Counted from the stretch's first letter, positions 38,690-52,156 are shown. The stretch: 64,000 bases of DNA from Deinococcus multiflagellatus (GCF_020166415.1 NZ_JAIQXV010000013.1:1-64000); one strand, 5' to 3'. The notes: a model not told the origin generated them from the letters alone. Numbers and translations: made by a program.

Positions 38690-39065
38690 CGATCACCCCG
38701 CCTTCTGAACCCAGCGCACTGGAGCGCCCCTCATGCATGGTGCGGGCAGCTTCAACATTCTGCATAGCATTGCCCAGTAAATCCGCTGTCCCTATGCGTT
38801 TTTCTTCCAATCGGCGCTCGGATTGGCAACTCCCGATCCAAGCACACCTCTTCCAACCACGGTTTCGTTCTTCCGCGCGCTGCTCAGGTTGAACAGGTTT
38901 TGTCGCTGCTCGGCCGCAATCCGTATCAGACAGCTTGGAACTGTTTCCATTGACAGGCTGGGGGCCGGCGTGTACGCTGAACGCTATCTGAAGTTCAGCA
39001 AGTGGAACCGCTTCATACCGGAAGCGGGCTGACCACCGGGTCGGCCGTCCACCCAAGGGGGATGC
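38690..39065 (+). promoter_or_regulatory. Regulatory region of the sugar ABC operon
   Basis: A near-consensus promoter is present: TTGACA (38950-38955), 17-base spacer, TACGCT (38973-38978). Just downstream are CTGAAGTTCAG and a CCGCTTC...GAAGCGG hairpin, either of which could be an operator. GGGGG lies 4 bases before the ATG. Upstream, the part at about 38760-38940 is more AT-rich than average and contains a CCAATC...GATTGG hairpin and an AATCCGTATCAG word shared with the element at 42863-42999. Confidence 0.7.
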
Positions 39066-40325
<1,260 letters not shown>

Positions 40326-40356
40326 ACGGCGCGGGCCAGACCTGACGCGCACATGC

Positions 40357-40387
40357 GGGGGACACGCCCAGATCCGGGCTGTCCCCC
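40357..40387 (+). terminator. Strong intra-operon hairpin
   Basis: GGGGGACA (40357-40364) pairs with TGTCCCCC (40380-40387), with an inner GCCC-AGATCC-GGGC stem. No T-run follows. Hairpins placed after binding-protein genes commonly stabilise the upstream message or partly terminate, giving more binding protein than permease. Confidence 0.65.
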
Positions 40388-40463
40388 CACGCTTATGCAG
40401 CCCCGCGCAGGGGCCCCCTGATGGCCCCACCCCCACACGCCCGTTTCAGGAGGTCCACGACCC

Positions 40464-41393
40464 ATGACTGTCAACGCCACTGCCCCGGCGCGGCCCCGCC
40501 GCACGCGCGGCATTGAAGCGGCCCGCGCCCGGCAAGCCCTCTGGCTGCTGCTGCCCACCCTGATCGCTATTGCGCTGGTGGCGGGCTACCCGCTGTACCG
40601 CACCTTCTACTTCTCGCTGTTTGACGCCAACCTCACCAGCCCCGATCAGCGCACCTTTATTGGCCTGGACAATTTCTGGTTCACCACCGAAGACGGCGTG
40701 GCCGTGGGCTTCCTACAGGACCCCAAGTGGTGGGGGGCGGTGAAGAACACCCTCCTCTTTACGGTGGTCTCCGTGTTTCTGGAAACCGTGTTCGGCATGA
40801 TTATCGCGCTGGTGGTCAACAGTGCCTTCAAGGGCCGGGGCCTGCTGCGGACCGCCATGCTGGTGCCCTGGGCGATTCCCACCGTGGTCTCGGCGCAGAT
40901 GTGGGCATACCTCTACAACGATTCGTTCGGCCTGATCGGGCGCGGGCTGCTGGGTGGCCAGGCGGTGCTGGCGAACACCGACACCGCCATCTGGGCGCTG
41001 ATCGCGGTGGACGTGTGGAAAACCACCTCGTTCATGGCCCTGCTGATTCTGGCTGGCCTGCAAAGCCTGCCGGGCGACATGTACGAGGCCGCCGATGTGG
41101 ACGGTGCCAGCAAGTGGACCCAGTTCTGGCGCCTGACGCTGCCGCTGCTGCGCCCGGCCCTGCTGGTGGCGCTGGTGTTCCGCAGCCTGGACGCGCTGCG
41201 CGTGTTCGATGTGATGTCGGTGATGCTGGGCAACGTGAACGCGGCCAGCACCTCCATGACCGGCTACGCCCGGCAGGCCCTGATTGACAACCAGCTGCTG
41301 GGCATGGGCAGCGCGGTCAGCGTGGCGGTGTTCCTGATCATCATGGTGATCGTGGTGATCTACGTGACCGCCTTCCGCGTGAAGTTCGACTGA
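40464..41393 (+). CDS. ABC sugar permease, MalF/ThuF type
   Basis: 309 residues, six helices, starting with a basic cytoplasmic tail and [33 protein letters not shown]. The permease EAA loop is [27 protein letters not shown], the contact with the ATPase. AGGAGG lies 10 bases before the ATG. Pairs with the next gene to form the channel. No ATPase gene follows, so a shared MsiK/MalK-like ATPase elsewhere is expected. Confidence 0.95.
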   Translation: MTVNATAPARPRRTRGIEAARARQALWLLLPTLIAIALVAGYPLYRTFYFSLFDANLTSPDQRTFIGLDNFWFTTEDGVAVGFLQDPKWWGAVKNTLLFTVVSVFLETVFGMIIALVVNSAFKGRGLLRTAMLVPWAIPTVVSAQMWAYLYNDSFGLIGRGLLGGQAVLANTDTAIWALIAVDVWKTTSFMALLILAGLQSLPGDMYEAADVDGASKWTQFWRLTLPLLRPALLVALVFRSLDALRVFDVMSVMLGNVNAASTSMTGYARQALIDNQLLGMGSAVSVAVFLIIMVIVVIYVTAFRVKFD

Positions 41394-41406
41394 GGAGGGG
41401 CATGTC

Positions 41407-42327
41407 ATGAACCTGAAAACCGCCAACCCCGCCCTGTACTACCTGCAGCGGACTGCCTTTTACCTGCTGGTGCTGCTGATCGCGGTCTATCTGCTGGCGC
41501 CCTTTGTGTGGGCCGTGCTGACCAGTTTGCGCTCGCCCGGCGACCTGTTCCTGACGCCCCGCGAATTCATTGCGGCGCCCACCACCCTGCAGAATTACGC
41601 GCAGGTCTTTTCCTACCCCAACTTTCAGCGTGGCCTGTTCTACAGCCTAATCGTGGCGGTGGGGTCAGTGCTGGTGAGCCTGCTCATCGGCTCCTTTGCC
41701 GCCTATGCTCTCGGCCGCTTCCGGTTCAAGGGCAAATCAGTCATCCTGTACATCATTCTGGGCGTGAGCGTCTTTCCGCAGATTGCCGTGCTGGGGGGGC
41801 TGTACTCTTTTCTTCAAGGCGCGGACAGCGCCCTGAATGCCGCGATTGAAGCCAGCTCGTCAGGCGTGCTTGACCGTGTGCTTGACGCTTTCAGGCTCTA
41901 CAACCGTCCTCTGGGCCTGATCCTGTCGTATCTGATTTTCACCATTCCCTTCACGGTGTGGGTGCTGACCAGCTTTGTGCGGGACATCCCCGGCGAACTC
42001 GAAGAGGCCGCGCTGGTGGACGGTGCCTCGCCGCTGCAAACCCTGTTCCTGGTGCTGTTCCCGGTCATGATGCCCGCGCTGGTGACCACGGGGCTGCTGG
42101 CCTTTATTAACGCCTGGAACGAATACCTCTTCGCCCTGACCTTCACCAGCACCAACCGCACGGTGCCGGTGGTGATCGCCAACTACTCCGGCGCCACCCA
42201 GTTTGACCAGCCCTGGGGGCCCATCATGGCCGCCAGCATTGTGGTGACGGTGCCGCTCATCATTCTGGTGCTGGTGTTCCAGCGCAACATCGTCTCGGGC
42301 CTGACGGCCGGGGCGGTAAAGGGCTGA
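41407..42327 (+). CDS. ABC sugar permease, MalG/ThuG type
   Basis: 306 residues, six helices. EAA loop [28 protein letters not shown]; typical MalG start [24 protein letters not shown] and end [44 protein letters not shown] precedes the ATG. Last gene of the operon; followed by a perfect hairpin terminator. Confidence 0.95.
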   Translation: MNLKTANPALYYLQRTAFYLLVLLIAVYLLAPFVWAVLTSLRSPGDLFLTPREFIAAPTTLQNYAQVFSYPNFQRGLFYSLIVAVGSVLVSLLIGSFAAYALGRFRFKGKSVILYIILGVSVFPQIAVLGGLYSFLQGADSALNAAIEASSSGVLDRVLDAFRLYNRPLGLILSYLIFTIPFTVWVLTSFVRDIPGELEEAALVDGASPLQTLFLVLFPVMMPALVTTGLLAFINAWNEYLFALTFTSTNRTVPVVIANYSGATQFDQPWGPIMAASIVVTVPLIILVLVFQRNIVSGLTAGAVKG

Positions 42328-42346
42328 ACCACCACAGGTCAACACG

Positions 42347-42380
42347 CGGCGGCGGCTTCCTGGATTGGAAGCCGCCGCCG
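42347..42380. terminator. Perfect 14-bp hairpin at a convergent junction
   Basis: CGGCGGCGGCTTCC (42347-42360) pairs exactly with GGAAGCCGCCGCCG (42367-42380) around TGGATT. Followed by CATTTCTCC on plus, TGTTGACC on minus. It serves both the sugar operon and the small gene on the other strand. Confidence 0.8.
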
Positions 42381-42390
42381 CATTTCTCCT

Positions 42391-42807
42391 TCAGTTCAGG
42401 TGGCTCTCGGCCGCAGGCAGGCCACCGTAGGCCACCGCCACATCCCGCAGCAGCTGGCGGGCGAGGCTCAGCAGGGCGTCTTCGGTGTCCTGCTCCACGC
42501 GGAACACGCCGCTCTGGCCGTATTCGCCCTGAAAGGCCCCCGCCACCCAGCGCACCCGCACCAGCACCTCGCACAGCCCCAGCCGCAGCCACGCGGCATG
42601 AAAACTGCCGCTGGGCGGGGGCCGCAGGCGCACGGTGGGGTCGGTGGTGAAGTCTAGGGTGACGTTGTTCAGGGGCAAGCCCGGCCCACTGGCGGTGCGC
42701 AGGGCGTGGTACAGCGCGTTCAGGAACGCCTCGCACGCCCGCTGCTCCGACTGCCGCTGGCCCGCGCAGCGGCGGATCACCGCCTGCAGTTCGTCAAACT
42801 CGCTCAT
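42391..42807 (-). CDS. Hypothetical protein
   Basis: 138 residues from ATG 42807; an upstream in-frame ATG at 42864 overlaps the end of the repeat element and is less likely. Begins SEFDELQAVIRRCAGQRQSEQRACEAFLNALYHAL and has a central beta region (NNVTLDFTTDPTVRLRPPPSGSFHAAWLRLGLCEVLVRVRW). Soluble; no family recognised. No clear -10 or ribosome site precedes it, possibly because the repeat element inserted close upstream. Confidence 0.75.
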   Translation of the reverse strand: MSEFDELQAVIRRCAGQRQSEQRACEAFLNALYHALRTASGPGLPLNNVTLDFTTDPTVRLRPPPSGSFHAAWLRLGLCEVLVRVRWVAGAFQGEYGQSGVFRVEQDTEDALLSLARQLLRDVAVAYGGLPAAESHLN

Positions 42808-42862
42808 GGCACAGGGGGCTGGGCGAAGAGAGGCTCCACCCAGCCGGAAGGGCCCGTGGCTC

Positions 42863-42999
42863 ATACGGATTCCGTCCATTTCCGTAACATCCAGAAAAGA
42901 GCTGGATGTTCCTCCAATTCCCGGAAATCCGTACCCTTTCCCTCTCCATCCGGTCGGAAAAATTCCATAACCCGTTACGGAATTTTTCGGAATCCGTAT
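42863..42999. repeat. 137-bp element with perfect 12-bp terminal inverted repeats
   Basis: ATACGGATTCCG (42863-42874) is the exact reverse complement of CGGAATCCGTAT (42988-42999). Inside are a perfect hairpin ACATCCAG/CTGGATGT (42887-42894, 42902-42909) and a long stem TCGGAAAAATTCC / GGAATTTTTCGGA (42954-42966, 42979-42991; one mismatch). No coding potential. The AT-rich composition contrasts with the surroundings. It resembles a small mobile repeat of the MITE or Deinococcus SNR type; a diverged copy is at 29186-29268. Confidence 0.75.
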
Positions 43000-43280
43000 C
43001 AGTCCTCGCGGCCACTGGTGGCGTCGCCCATGTTGGTGCTGGGCGGGTCGCTGGCGTCCATGCTCTGGTGGCTGGCGATGTCCTGCTTGTCCAGCCCCTC
43101 GCGGCGGTACTGGCCGGGCGACTTGTTCTCCTGGTCCACCGCCGCCTCAATCTCGGCCTCGGCGCTGGGGCGGCCCATGAACTGCAGGTCCACATTGCTG
43201 ATCTCGTTCTCGTGGCGCACGGTGCCCTCGGCCTGGGGCTGCGCGGACGGCGTGGGGGTGTGGTCCTCGTGCTTGGTCAT
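42999..43280 (-). CDS. Hypothetical small hydrophilic protein
   Basis: 93 residues, strongly charged and without Cys: TKHEDHTPTPSAQPQAEGTVRHENEISNVDLQFMGRPSAEAEIEAAVDQENKSPGQYRREGLDKQDIASHQSMDASDPP. Probably disordered in part. TAGCGT and a 6-base gap precede the ATG (leaderless). The last base of its TGA stop is the first base of the repeat element at 42863-42999, so the original C-terminus may have been cut or the stop supplied by insertion. Confidence 0.7.
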   Translation of the reverse strand: MTKHEDHTPTPSAQPQAEGTVRHENEISNVDLQFMGRPSAEAEIEAAVDQENKSPGQYRREGLDKQDIASHQSMDASDPPSTNMGDATSGRED

Positions 43281-43369
43281 GGCTGTACGCTACCGCTGGG
43301 CCGCGCGCCGCACCTGAACAGCTTCTTCATGCACCTTCACCGGGCAGGCCACCTGCGGGCGCCCCCGCC

Positions 43370-44494
43370 CTAGGGGTTCAGGTGCAGCACACTCTGGTTG
43401 CCGCGCAGCACGTACACCAGCACGCCCAGGCCAGAGAGCGCCGCCGCGCGCTGCTCCAGGGCGCGCACCGTGTCAGGGGGAGCACTCCACTGGCGCCGGG
43501 GCTGCTCGCCGGGTTCCAGGTAAAAACCCTCGGGGATGGCCACAATGCTCACGCGACTGGCGGTGGCGCGGGCGCGCAGGGCCTGCTCCACCAGTTCGGG
43601 GCCGGCACCCGCACTCAGGATGATCAAATTGCCCCCGGCGCGCACGGGCGGCAACTGGGGCGTGCCCCGGGTGGGGGCCAGGCGGGCCAGCACGCCCAGG
43701 GCGGCGCGCAGGGCCTGGGGCCCGCGCCCGCTGGGGGTCGCTTCGGGGCCGCTGGCTGCCGCCACAGGCAGGTTCAACTCCAGCGCCGCCTGCACCAGGC
43801 TGGCCCCCAGCCGCGCGGCGCTGTCGGCAAAGACCTCGCCGCCCCCGGTGGTGTCCACAAACACGGTGAGGCTGCTGGCGGCGGTGCGCTCCAGTTCGCG
43901 CACGGTCAGCGTGCCGGTGCGGGCCGACAGCCGCCAGTGCACCCGCCCCGGCGGATCGCCGGGCACGTACTCGCGCGCCCCACGCAGGCTGATGGGATCG
44001 TCCAGGCCCAGGCTGCGGCTGAGTTCCCCTTCGCTCAGCAGTGGGCGCAGCACCTCGGGCAGGCGCAGGCCGTGGGTGCCGGGAAAGACCTCCAGGGTGG
44101 TGGGTGGGGCCGGCAGCGGGGCGCTGCGCCAGAACAGCCCCAGCGGATCGGCCCACTGCAGGGTGGCCCCGGGCCACACGAACAGTCCCCGGCGGTTCAG
44201 CTGCAGCTCGGTGCGCCACTCGTGCGTGGTGTCCCCCTGGTGCAGCGCCCCCACCTCCAGCGGCTCGGCGGGCACCACCGCGCGCGGCGTGGGATCGCCG
44301 ACCCGAACCCGCAGCAGGCGGCGACTGCGCACCCGCAGGGCCACGGTCAGGGGCACACTCTGGCCCTCGAACGCCGCTTCGGGCAGCGTGCGCGTGAGGG
44401 TGGCGGCGGGCGGGCGGCGCGACAGGGCCCACAGGCCCAGCGTGACCAGCCCCACCAGCCCCAGGTACAGCAGGGCGGCCAGCAGCGGGTTCAT
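43370..44494 (-). CDS. DUF58 domain protein
   Basis: 374 residues. Two N-terminal hydrophobic segments (LLAALLYLGLVGLVTLGLWALS), a beta domain (RGLFVWPGATLQWADPLGLFWRSAPL) and the DUF58 hallmark ISLRGAREYVPGDPPGRVHWRLSARTGTLTVRELE, then a vWA-like C-terminal part (LTVFVDTTGGGEVF). DUF58 proteins are partners of MoxR AAA+ ATPases in an uncharacterised membrane-linked system. Third gene of the DUF4129-MoxR-DUF58 operon. Confidence 0.93.
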   Translation of the reverse strand: MNPLLAALLYLGLVGLVTLGLWALSRRPPAATLTRTLPEAAFEGQSVPLTVALRVRSRRLLRVRVGDPTPRAVVPAEPLEVGALHQGDTTHEWRTELQLNRRGLFVWPGATLQWADPLGLFWRSAPLPAPPTTLEVFPGTHGLRLPEVLRPLLSEGELSRSLGLDDPISLRGAREYVPGDPPGRVHWRLSARTGTLTVRELERTAASSLTVFVDTTGGGEVFADSAARLGASLVQAALELNLPVAAASGPEATPSGRGPQALRAALGVLARLAPTRGTPQLPPVRAGGNLIILSAGAGPELVEQALRARATASRVSIVAIPEGFYLEPGEQPRRQWSAPPDTVRALEQRAAALSGLGVLVYVLRGNQSVLHLNP

Positions 44495-44537
44495 GGGGTC
44501 CCTGCAGAAGGGCCGCTGGCCTCAGCCACCGGGCCGG

Positions 44538-45539
44538 TCACCGGGCACCTGCCCCCACCGCCGCCGGGGCAGCGCCCGCTCCGGCAGACGCCGTTTCAGC
44601 CGGCACCGGCTCGCGGGCCAGCACCTCCTGCACGATGGCTTCGGCGGGCTGGCCCTGCAACCGGGCTTCAATCTTCAGGCTCAGGCGGTGGGCCAGCACT
44701 GCGCCGGCCACGCGCTGCACGTCATCGGGGGTCACAAAGGACCGCCCAGAGAGCCATGCCAGTGCCTGGGCCGACCCCTGCAGGGCGAGGCTGGCGCGGG
44801 GACCGCCGCCCAGCGCCACATGGGGGTGGGCGCGGGTGGCCGCACTGAGGCGGGCGATGTACGCCTGCACGGCCTCCGAGACGTACACGCCGCGCACCGC
44901 CCGCTGCGCGGCCAAGAGGTCGGCTGGGGCCACCACCGCCCCCAGCGCCGCGATGGGATGCTCGCCCTGCAGGCGCCCCAGCATCTGCACCTCTTCGTCC
45001 AGCGTGGGATAGCCCACCGAGAGCCGCAGCAGAAAACGGTCCAGCTGCGCTTCGGGCAGGCGGTAGGTGCCCTCGTGTTCCACTGGGTTCTGGGTGGCAA
45101 TCACCACGAAGGGCCGGGCCAGCGGGTGGGTCACGCCGGACTCGGTGACCTGCCCCTCGCCCATGGCCTCCAGCAGCGCGGCCTGGGTTTTGGGGGTGGC
45201 GCGGTTGATCTCGTCGGCCAGCAGCAGGCCAGTAAAGATGGGACCCGGCACAAACTCGAATTCACCTGTGGCGGGCCGGTAGACACTTACGCCGGTCACG
45301 TCGCTGGGCAGCAGGTCCGGGGTGAACTGCACGCGGCGAAAGCCCAGCCCCAGGCTGAGGGCCAGGGCGCGCGCCAGCATGGTCTTGCCGGTGCCGGGGG
45401 CGTCTTCAAGCAGCACGTGGCCGCCAGCCAGAATGCCGGCCAGGGCCAGCCGGGTCACGTCTTCTTTGCCCACCAGCACCTGGGCGACATTGTGCAGAAC
45501 GAGGCGGGCAAAGTCTGGGGTGGCTGCGGTCTGGGTCAT
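44538..45539 (-). CDS. MoxR family AAA+ ATPase
   Basis: 333 residues from ATG 45539 (the open frame continues upstream in another gene). Walker A LEDAPGTGKTMLARA, Walker B GLLLADEINRATPKTQAALLEAMGEGQVT, sensor FVVIATQNPVEHEGTYRLPEAQLDRF, and the C-terminal lid GGPRASLALQGSAQALAWLSGRSFVTPDDV. MoxR ATPases act as chaperones that mature or assemble partner complexes with DUF58 proteins. Its start overlaps the DUF4129 stop (ATGA). Confidence 0.95.
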   Translation of the reverse strand: MTQTAATPDFARLVLHNVAQVLVGKEDVTRLALAGILAGGHVLLEDAPGTGKTMLARALALSLGLGFRRVQFTPDLLPSDVTGVSVYRPATGEFEFVPGPIFTGLLLADEINRATPKTQAALLEAMGEGQVTESGVTHPLARPFVVIATQNPVEHEGTYRLPEAQLDRFLLRLSVGYPTLDEEVQMLGRLQGEHPIAALGAVVAPADLLAAQRAVRGVYVSEAVQAYIARLSAATRAHPHVALGGGPRASLALQGSAQALAWLSGRSFVTPDDVQRVAGAVLAHRLSLKIEARLQGQPAEAIVQEVLAREPVPAETASAGAGAAPAAVGAGAR

Positions 45540-46927
45540 GGGATGTCCTCGGGGGGGCTCAGGGTGGGGGCCAGGGTCTGGATGGTGCGGGCGGCCGCCT
45601 CGGCGGCGCTGGCGTCGTCGCCGGTCAGGTGTCCGCCGTAGCGCACGGGCTCGTAGGCGGCGGTCAGGGTCTGCAGGGGGGCGGCAAGCACCGGGTGCGC
45701 GGCGCCCAGGCGCGCGGCGTACCCAGCGGGGGTTTCGGCCGGGGCGCGGCCCAGTCCGGCGGCGGCCAGGGCGGCGCCCGCCTCGCGGTAGGCGCGGCGC
45801 ACGCGGTGCAGGGCGGCGGCGCTGTCGGGGTGGGCGGCAGGGACTGTCTCCTCGGGCACTGTAGGCAGAGGGGCGCGGCCTGGCCCCTTCAGGCGCAGCA
45901 AGAGGGCGGCCAGGGCCAGAAACATAGCGGCCGTCACCCAAGGCAGCACCTGCAGCAGGGTGCCCAGCAGCGCGGCGCGGCCCCCCGGGGGCCCGGCCTC
46001 GGCGGCGCGGCGGCCCAGCCCCTCGGCCGCGGCCTGGTCCGGCAGGGCGGCGGGGCCGCCTGCCCCGCCCCAGTACAGCAGGGCGCCCGCCACCAGCCAC
46101 GCCGCGCCCAGCACCAGCAGTCCGGCGGTCATCAGCCAGTCGGCCGGGTGGGGCCGGCCCTGGCGCTGCACCCGGCCCCACAGCAGCCGCGCGGCGGCCA
46201 CCAGACACAGCAGCCCGGCCAGCAGCGTGAGTTCAGCGGGGAATCCCAGCTGCAAGGGCTTCAGGGGCGGGGTCTCTGGGGCGCTAAGGGTGGGCTGCTC
46301 CCCTGCTGGTCGCTTGGCCGGCACCGGCTGGGGGCGGGCGCCAGCAGCGGGGCGGGCGCTGGGGCCCGTGCCCACCGGCAGCGCGGTCCACAGCGGCGGC
46401 GCCGGGGGCAGCGCGGCCGCCAGCAGCGCGGTGACCAGCACGGCGGCGCCCACCCCCCACCACCACGCGCGGGGCTCAGGCAATTCGGGCGCGGCCGTGT
46501 GGTGGCTCTGGCGGGCCAGGGCGCCCCCCAGCAGGGCCAGCAGCGCCAGGGGGTGCGGCAGCAGCAGGCCCACCAGCAGCGGCGTCAGCAGGCCGCGCCG
46601 CTGCCCGTCTTCCAGGGCGCCCACCGCCCAGATCAGCGCGAACCCCAGCAGGCTGACCAGCACATACTGCGCGCTGAGGGCCAGCAGGGCGCCCGTGTGC
46701 CCCAGGGCGGCGGGCAGCGCCGTCAGAAAGCCCAGGCCCAGCACCAGCTGCGCAACCAGCACCCGCGCCGGTGCCCAGGCGGGCCAGCGCACGCTGAGGG
46801 CCAGCAGGGCCACCAATGCGGCCACCGTCCAGGCAGGCAGAACGCTAGCCAGGCACAGAGGCAGCAGCGCCACGCCGTAGGGCGTCAGGCGCTGGCCGGG
46901 TGAAAGAGGGACGGCGGCGCTTACCAC
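45536..46927 (-). CDS. Membrane protein with C-terminal DUF4129
   Basis: 463 residues from GTG 46927. About eight hydrophobic helices in the N-terminal two-thirds, broken by a Pro/Ala-rich loop (PVGTGPSARPAAGARPQPVPAK), then a soluble C-terminal DUF4129 region: LHRVRRAYREAGAALAAAGLGRAPAETPAGYAARLGAAHPVLAAPLQTLTAAYEPVRYGG. The transglutaminase-like domain often fused to DUF4129 is absent. The GTG overlaps the end of a possible 10-codon leaderless mini-ORF (46921-46953). First gene of the MoxR-DUF58 operon. Confidence 0.85.
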   Translation of the reverse strand: MVSAAVPLSPGQRLTPYGVALLPLCLASVLPAWTVAALVALLALSVRWPAWAPARVLVAQLVLGLGFLTALPAALGHTGALLALSAQYVLVSLLGFALIWAVGALEDGQRRGLLTPLLVGLLLPHPLALLALLGGALARQSHHTAAPELPEPRAWWWGVGAAVLVTALLAAALPPAPPLWTALPVGTGPSARPAAGARPQPVPAKRPAGEQPTLSAPETPPLKPLQLGFPAELTLLAGLLCLVAAARLLWGRVQRQGRPHPADWLMTAGLLVLGAAWLVAGALLYWGGAGGPAALPDQAAAEGLGRRAAEAGPPGGRAALLGTLLQVLPWVTAAMFLALAALLLRLKGPGRAPLPTVPEETVPAAHPDSAAALHRVRRAYREAGAALAAAGLGRAPAETPAGYAARLGAAHPVLAAPLQTLTAAYEPVRYGGHLTGDDASAAEAAARTIQTLAPTLSPPEDIP

Positions 46928-46953
46928 GGCCGGTCCAGCGAGGCATTTGGCAT
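46921..46953 (-). other. Possible leader mini-ORF (10 codons) ending over the DUF4129 start
   Basis: TATGCT (46968-46963 on minus), 9 bases, then ATG CCA AAT ... TGG TAA. The TGG-TAA end overlaps GTG-GTA of the DUF4129 gene, so terminating ribosomes would meet the GTG. The start has no ribosome site of its own, consistent with coupling from a leaderless mini-ORF. Confidence 0.35.
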
Positions 46954-47032
46954 GTCGGCGCAAGCATACGGCCTTGCGCGCCCGTCCGTGGCCAAATGTG
47001 GGCAGTCCAGGGCCAGGGCAGCCCCCACAGCC

Positions 47033-47069
47033 GCCCGCCCCGCTGGCCACAGGGGCGAGCGGGGCGGGC
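47033..47069 (-). terminator. Hairpin downstream of sigA
   Basis: GCCCGCCCCGCT (47033-47044) pairs perfectly with AGCGGGGCGGGC (47058-47069), loop 13 bases, 27 bases after the sigA stop. No T-run. It probably ends the sigA message. Confidence 0.65.
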
Positions 47070-47095
47070 CAGAGGTCCGGACGGGGGGGCTGGGG

Positions 47096-48739
<1,644 letters not shown>

Positions 48740-48847
48740 GCGGCCTCCTGCAGGTGCGGGGATAGAAAACAGTTCGGTGGGAGTGCGCGGCTCCCCCCTG
48801 GGCCCGGCAAAGGGCGGCTGGGGGGGGCCAGCAGCGGAAAGCGCGTC

Positions 48848-48853
48848 AGTCTA
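48848..48853 (-). promoter_or_regulatory. Candidate -10 of sigA
   Basis: TAGACT on the minus strand, about 110 bases before the sigA ATG; sigA is therefore one of the minority of genes here with a leader and ribosome site. No good -35 is visible. A GC hairpin (about 48944-48963) between the methyltransferase stop and this site could separate the two units. Confidence 0.45.
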
Positions 48854-48967
48854 GCAAACGGGCCGGGCGCGGCTGGAGAGCGGAAGCACGAAACGGACTG
48901 AGGGGGAGGCCAACAGACAGGATACGGGGCCGGGGGCGCAAAGGTTCCCGGGCCCCCGGGGGCACCC

Positions 48968-50182
<1,215 letters not shown>

Positions 50183-50287
50183 GCCCCCAGAGTGGCACAT
50201 GGGCGCGGGGGTGCGCCGTTTGACCTTGCCCGGGGTGCGCCAAAACCGGTATGCCAGCCCCCGGGGCCCGTCTTTAGAATGCCCGGC

Positions 50288-52093
50288 ATGGAACACGCCT
50301 TCAAAGTGGATCTGCGGGGCATCATTGACCTGCTGTCAAACCACCTGTATTCGGACCCTAGCGTGTTCGTGCGCGAACTGCTGCAAAACGGGGTGGACGC
50401 GATCACCGCGCGGCGGGTCCGCCACGGCGACTTCGAGCCGCTGATCGAGGCCCGGCTGCTGCGCGGGGACGGCGAGCTGCCCCGGCTGGAATTCCGTGAC
50501 AACGGGGTGGGGCTGTCGGAGAGCGAGGTCCACGAGTTCCTCGCCACCATCGGGCGCTCGTCCAAGCGCATCGACGAGGCGCGCGACACCTTTCTGGGGC
50601 AGTTCGGCATCGGCCTGCTGTCGTGCTTCATGGTGAGCGGCGAGATTGAACTGGTGACGAAAAGCGCCTCGGGTGGCCCCGCCGTGCGCTGGCTGGCCCA
50701 GGCCGACGGCACGTACACGCTGGAGGTGCTGCCAGGCGACCACGCCACCGACATTGGCACCACCGTTCGCCTGCGGGCGCGCGAGGACACCGACTTCTAC
50801 TTCGAGTACGACGAACTGCGCGGGGCGCTGGAGAATTACGGGCGCATCCTGCCCTACCCCATTCACGTCACGGACGGCGAGCAGTACGCCCATGTGAACG
50901 CCGTGATGCCGCCGTGGCTGGCCTACGCGGCGGGCGACACGAGCAAGCGCGACGAGGTGCTGGCCTATGCCCGCGAGGAACTGGGGGTGCAGGCGCTGGA
51001 CGCCGTGCCGCTGCGCAGCGAAGCGGGCGGGCTGCTGGGCGTGGCCCTGGTGCTGCCCCACGCCACCCAGCGCTCTTCGCGGCAGTGGCACTCGGTGTAC
51101 CTCAAGCGGATGCTGCTGGGCCACAACCTCCAGAACCTGCTGCCCGAGTGGGCCTTTTTCGTGCGCTGCCTGCTGAACGTGGATGGGCTGCACCCCACCG
51201 CCTCGCGCGAATCGTTCTATGAAGACGACGCCCTGAAGGCCGCCCGCGAGGCCCTGAACGCCGGTCTGCGCGGCTACATCGAGGAACTGGCCCAGCAGGA
51301 CCCCAAGCGGCTGGACGCCCTGATCTCGCTGCACCACCTGCCGCTCAAGGCCCTCGCCACCGAAGACGACGACTTTTTCCGGCTGCTGGCCCCCGAGTTC
51401 AGTCTGGAGACCTCCACCGGGCGCATGAAGCTGGGCGAGTACGCGCGGCGCGCCCCCACCCTGCGGATGGTCACGGACCTCGACCAGTTCCGCCAGATCG
51501 CGCAGGTGGCGAGCGCCTACGGGCACAGCGTCGTGAACGCGGTGTACACCTACGACGTGCCGCTGCTGCGGCAGTACGCCCGCCTGTTCGGGCGCGAACT
51601 GGAAGAGGTGGACGCCCAGACCTACGCCCTGTCTTTGGAAGACGTGGCGGCGGGCGGCCTGGAGGGCGTGCTGGCGCGGGCCAACGCGGCCCTCGAAGGC
51701 CTGGGCTGCGAGGTCAGCGTGAAGCGCTTTGAGCCCGCCGAGCTGCCCGCCCTGCTGATCGTGACGAGCGAGCGCCGCCTGCTGGACGACATTGAAGCCG
51801 CACAGGAAGTTTCGGACGAGGTGTTCTCTGAGTTTCTGGCCGATTACGCCGCCGAGTACGAGGAGGTGCGCGTCTCGCGCCTGCACCTCAACCTGGGCCA
51901 CAGCCTTGTTCAGGAGCTGCTGCATGTGGACGACGACGCCGTCTTTGCCCGCCTGGTGCAGATGCTGTACGTCCAGGCGCACCTGCTGGGCCACCACCCC
52001 CTGCGCGCCGAGGAACTCGCGCTGCTGACGGGCGGCCTGTCGGACATGATGCGCTGGGGCCTGCGGGCGACGCGGCTGGACACCCTGAACTGA
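50288..52093 (+). CDS. HSP90 family protein (HtpG-like, GHKL ATPase)
   Basis: 601 residues. The N-terminal GHKL ATPase shows SVFVRELLQNGVDAITARR, LEFRDNGVGLSESEVHEFLATIGRSSK and FLGQFGIGLLSCFMV. A middle domain (WHSVYLKRMLLGHNLQNLLPEWAFFVRCLLNVDGLHPTASRESFYED) retains the HSP90 R-E-S region. The C-terminal third differs from HtpG. It is a distinct HSP90-family subgroup seen in actinobacteria and Deinococcus. Leaderless ATG after TAGAAT and 7 bases. Followed by a TPR-like gene after 63 bases. Confidence 0.92.
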   Translation: MEHAFKVDLRGIIDLLSNHLYSDPSVFVRELLQNGVDAITARRVRHGDFEPLIEARLLRGDGELPRLEFRDNGVGLSESEVHEFLATIGRSSKRIDEARDTFLGQFGIGLLSCFMVSGEIELVTKSASGGPAVRWLAQADGTYTLEVLPGDHATDIGTTVRLRAREDTDFYFEYDELRGALENYGRILPYPIHVTDGEQYAHVNAVMPPWLAYAAGDTSKRDEVLAYAREELGVQALDAVPLRSEAGGLLGVALVLPHATQRSSRQWHSVYLKRMLLGHNLQNLLPEWAFFVRCLLNVDGLHPTASRESFYEDDALKAAREALNAGLRGYIEELAQQDPKRLDALISLHHLPLKALATEDDDFFRLLAPEFSLETSTGRMKLGEYARRAPTLRMVTDLDQFRQIAQVASAYGHSVVNAVYTYDVPLLRQYARLFGRELEEVDAQTYALSLEDVAAGGLEGVLARANAALEGLGCEVSVKRFEPAELPALLIVTSERRLLDDIEAAQEVSDEVFSEFLADYAAEYEEVRVSRLHLNLGHSLVQELLHVDDDAVFARLVQMLYVQAHLLGHHPLRAEELALLTGGLSDMMRWGLRATRLDTLN

Positions 52094-52100
52094 GGCGGAT

Positions 52101-52141
52101 GGCAGAAGGCTGAAGGCGGATAGCCCAAACCGCCTTCTGCC
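52101..52141 (+). repeat. Two overlapping hairpins between HSP90 and TPR genes
   Basis: GGCAGAAGGC (52101-52110) pairs with GCCTTCTGCC (52132-52141); alternatively AAGGCGG (52113-52119) pairs with CCGCCTT (52130-52136). The stems are mutually exclusive because 52132-52136 is shared. The words match the arm at 7560-7613. Confidence 0.6.
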
Positions 52142-52156
52142 CCGCAGAGGAACACC

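Noticed and set aside
38823..39032. 69-codon frame upstream of the sugar ABC operon
   Set aside because: It contains the promoter and operator-like sequences of the operon and a repeat remnant; no family resemblance.
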